NCBI GenBank assembly: GCA_020853995.1
Contig: JADYXV010000282.1
Coordinates: forward strand, 1 to 5,569
Direction: 5' to 3'
Length of the DNA stretch: 5,569 nt
From: Novosphingobium sp.
Lineage (GTDB): Bacteria > Pseudomonadota > Alphaproteobacteria > Sphingomonadales > Sphingomonadaceae
The translations under genes were made by a program, and so were the position numbers. The first letter of the stretch is position 1; every line of letters begins with the position of its first letter. Positions 3,349 through 5,569 of this stretch are shown here, piece after piece. The notes under the pieces were generated by a model that was not told where the DNA came from, did not search any database, and saw nothing but the letters and a program-made list of their open reading frames with translations.

Positions 3349-5569
3349 TCAATCAGCCCGCATCGCCGCCGCCGCAAGGCTCTCGGCCTCAAGCAGCATC
3401 TCGTCATCCGCGGCGCCTGCGGGCAGCGTTTCACGCCCGATCATCACCAGCACCGGCACCGCCAAGGGTGAAACACGGTCCAGCTTCACATGCACCAGTT
3501 GTCCCGCCGCCCGGTCCAGCAAATCACCCAACCGCCCCACATCGGTCATCCGCGCCCGCGCATCGGCCCAAGCCGCCTCGATTAACAAGTGATCCGGCTC
3601 GTACTTGCGCAGCACATCATAGATCAGGTCAGTCGAGAACGTCACCTGCTTGCCCGTCTTGCGCTTGCCCGGATGCTGCCGCTCAACCAGCCCCGAAATG
3701 ACGGCCACTTCGCGAAACGCACGCCGCAGCAAGTGCGATTCCTGCACCCATTCGACAAATTCATCGGTCAGAATATCGGGCGATAGCAGCGGCACCGGAT
3801 CGTCCACGGGCCGCGCGCCCCATATCGCCAAGGCATAGTCATTGGCGACAAAGCCCAGCGGCATCATCCCGCGCTCATTCATCCGGCGCGTTATCAGCAT
3901 GCCAAGCGACTGGTTCGCATTCCAGCCTTCGAACGTATAATAGACCGTATAATGCCGTCCGTTGTGGGGAAAGCTCTCGGCCAGCAAGTCGCCGGGGCCG
4001 GGCAACCGGCTGCGCCAGTCCTGCATCTCCAGCCATTCGCGCACATCATCGGGAAAGCGCGCCCAACCCGCACGGTCCACCATCAGTGCCCGCACGCGTA
4101 CGGACAAGTGCGTCGTCAACGGTAGCCGCGCACCCATATAGCTGGGGATCTGCCCCGCCTTCTTGGCCGCGCGCACGATCAACTCAAGATCGCGCAACGC
4201 CTCAACTTCAAGGTCCATCCCGGCAAAGCGGATCGTATCGCCCGGTGATAGCGAAGCACCGAAGCTTTCTTCAACCCGGCCAAGGCTGCGCCCGTTGCGG
4301 AACCGCACTTCCAGCATTTCGGAATCGATAATGATCCCCGCATTCAGCCGGTGCCGTGCGGCGTGTTCAGGGTGGACCAGCCGCCAAGTGCCCTGCTTGT
4401 CACGCACAATCCGCTTGAACCGGTCATAGGCGCGCAGCGAATAGCCCCCTGTCGCCACAAATTCGAGCACGCGCGCCCACTGCGCCGCATCAATCCAGCG
4501 ATAGGAGTAAGAGGAGCGCACCTCGGCCAGCAGTGCAGCCTCATCAAACGGCCCTGCACAGGCGCAAGCCATCACGTGCTGCGCCAGCACATCCAGCCCG
4601 CCGGCGCGGAAATCCTCACCATCGCGCTGCCCTTCCTCCACCGCCTCTTGCGCGGCAAAAGCCTCAAGAAATTCAAAGCGGTTCCCCGGAACCAGCAGCG
4701 CGCGACTGGCGCAATCCAGCCGATGATTGGCGCGGCCTATGCGCTGCAGCAGCCGCGACGATCCCTTGGGCGCGCCCATCTGCACCACCAGATCAATGTC
4801 GCCCCAGTCCACCCCCAGATCAAGGCTGGCGGTGCAGACAAGCCCGCGCAATTCCCCCCGCGCCATTGCACCCTCCACCTTGCGCCGCGCCTCTTTCGAA
4901 AGCGAGCCATGGTGAATGCCGATAGGCAGCTTGTCGTCGTTCACATCCCACAGCAATTGGAAAATATATTCAGCCAAAAACCGTGTGTTAGTGAAAATCA
5001 GCGTGGTCCTGTTGCGGCGGATCTCCTGATACAACTGGGGCACCGCCCAAGCTGCGGCATGGCCACCCCACGGCACACGCTGGTCTTCGGGGTTCAGGAT
5101 CAGGACTTCCGGCGGCGCACCCGTTTCACCATGCACCAGCCGCACCGAAGCCGGGTCACCATCAGGCCCCAGCCATCGGCGAAAGTCATCGGGATCAGCC
5201 ACCGTCGCTGACAGCGCCACGCGCCGCATGTCCGGTGCCAATGTCTGCAATCGGGCAAGCGACAGGGCCAGCAAATCACCGCGCTTGCCCGTGGCGAACG
5301 CATGTACTTCATCAACTATCACCCGCTTCAACCCGGCAAACATCGTTGCAGATTCAGGATAGCTCAGAAGCAGGGACAGCGATTCAGGCGTCGTCAGCAG
5401 AACATGCGGTGGCTTTGCCCGCTGCCGAGCCTTGCGATCGGACGGGGTATCGCCGCTGCGCGTCTCGACCCGCATTTTCAGCCCGATGTCATCAATCGGC
5501 GTCAGCAGATTGCGCTGCACATCATGCGCCAAAGCCTTCAGCGGCGAGATGTAGAGCGTGTGCAAACCG
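3349..5569 (-). CDS. Ligase-associated DNA damage response DEXH-box helicase, Lhr-like (partial, N-terminus off the right edge)
   Basis: This is an ATP-dependent SF2 helicase of the short Lhr-like type found with an ATP-dependent DNA ligase and a ligase-associated exonuclease in bacterial repair cassettes. About 739 codons are visible; the family is roughly 800-850 residues, so some 80 N-terminal residues, including Walker A, are missing. Counting from the Leu codon TTG at 5565-5563, motifs appear in order: Ia SPLKAL (7-12), Ib TTPESL (58-63), II DEVH (85-88), III SAT (119-121), IV TLIFTNTR (188-195), V around SLDLGVDWGDIDLV (247-260), and VI QRIGRANHR (274-282). After the helicase core come a winged-helix/linker region and a C-terminal domain typical of this group, with SYMGARLPL (475-483), TFEGWNANQSLGMLITRR (544-561) and PLGFVANDYALAIWG (569-583). 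The C-terminal stretch VSPLAVPVLVMIGRE (698-712) also fits. The frame continues past TTG into GGT at the edge, so TTG is not the real start. No frameshift is visible. It ends 234 bp from the convergent exbD. Confidence 0.92.
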   Translation of the reverse strand, partial: GLHTLYISPLKALAHDVQRNLLTPIDDIGLKMRVETRSGDTPSDRKARQRAKPPHVLLTTPESLSLLLSYPESATMFAGLKRVIVDEVHAFATGKRGDLLALSLARLQTLAPDMRRVALSATVADPDDFRRWLGPDGDPASVRLVHGETGAPPEVLILNPEDQRVPWGGHAAAWAVPQLYQEIRRNRTTLIFTNTRFLAEYIFQLLWDVNDDKLPIGIHHGSLSKEARRKVEGAMARGELRGLVCTASLDLGVDWGDIDLVVQMGAPKGSSRLLQRIGRANHRLDCASRALLVPGNRFEFLEAFAAQEAVEEGQRDGEDFRAGGLDVLAQHVMACACAGPFDEAALLAEVRSSYSYRWIDAAQWARVLEFVATGGYSLRAYDRFKRIVRDKQGTWRLVHPEHAARHRLNAGIIIDSEMLEVRFRNGRSLGRVEESFGASLSPGDTIRFAGMDLEVEALRDLELIVRAAKKAGQIPSYMGARLPLTTHLSVRVRALMVDRAGWARFPDDVREWLEMQDWRSRLPGPGDLLAESFPHNGRHYTVYYTFEGWNANQSLGMLITRRMNERGMMPLGFVANDYALAIWGARPVDDPVPLLSPDILTDEFVEWVQESHLLRRAFREVAVISGLVERQHPGKRKTGKQVTFSTDLIYDVLRKYEPDHLLIEAAWADARARMTDVGRLGDLLDRAAGQLVHVKLDRVSPLAVPVLVMIGRETLPAGAADDEMLLEAESLAAAAMRAD

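Noticed and set aside
3151..3471. Plus-strand frame through the terminator, the palindrome and the helicase end
   Set aside because: It runs through non-coding hairpins and then antisense to the helicase C-terminus; no coding signature.
4351..5211. 286-codon plus-strand open frame inside the helicase gene
   Set aside because: It is antisense to conserved helicase motifs, has a low-complexity Pro/Arg/His composition, and no recognisable domain.
5563..5565. TTG as the start codon of the helicase
   Set aside because: The frame stays open to the window edge and the upstream Walker A part of the family is required; the real start is outside.

Overview
The window (5569 bp, GC-rich) looks like chromosomal sequence from an alphaproteobacterium, most likely a sphingomonad such as Novosphingobium or Sphingomonas. 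This rests on the recognisable style of the TonB/ExbB/ExbD proteins, the tonB-exbB-exbD-exbD gene order, and the type of helicase present. No tool was run and the genus is inference.

Layout. Positions 1-121 (minus) hold the first 40 codons of an exported protein with a clear signal peptide; the rest lies off the left edge. Positions 122-467 are a divergent intergenic region with an operator-like dyad, short repeats and a foldable leader just before tonB. Positions 468-3114 (plus) hold a four-gene energy-transduction cluster: tonB, exbB, exbD (first copy) and exbD (second copy). Each has its own ribosome binding site, and the gaps are 76, 122 and 58 bp. The first two gaps contain strong inverted repeats, two of them terminator-like. 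Positions 3115-3348 separate the cluster from a convergent gene and carry a probable bidirectional terminator plus a larger palindromic element resembling a dispersed intergenic repeat. Positions 3349-5569 (minus) hold most of a DEXH-box helicase of the Lhr-like, ligase-associated DNA-damage-response type. Its N-terminus, including the Walker A motif, lies off the right edge.

How the genes work together. ExbB and ExbD form the inner-membrane proton-driven motor. TonB crosses the periplasm and energises outer-membrane TonB-dependent receptors that import iron chelates, vitamins or glycans. The twin ExbD proteins probably enter the same ExbB pentamer or give alternative motor versions. The helicase belongs to a separate DNA-repair locus that only meets the tonB cluster tail to tail.

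I found no clearly new system. The items most worth a second look are the hairpins between the tonB-cluster genes, the alternative foldings of the tonB leader, the candidate periplasmic disulfides in TonB and only one of the two ExbDs, and the palindromic element at 3225-3318.
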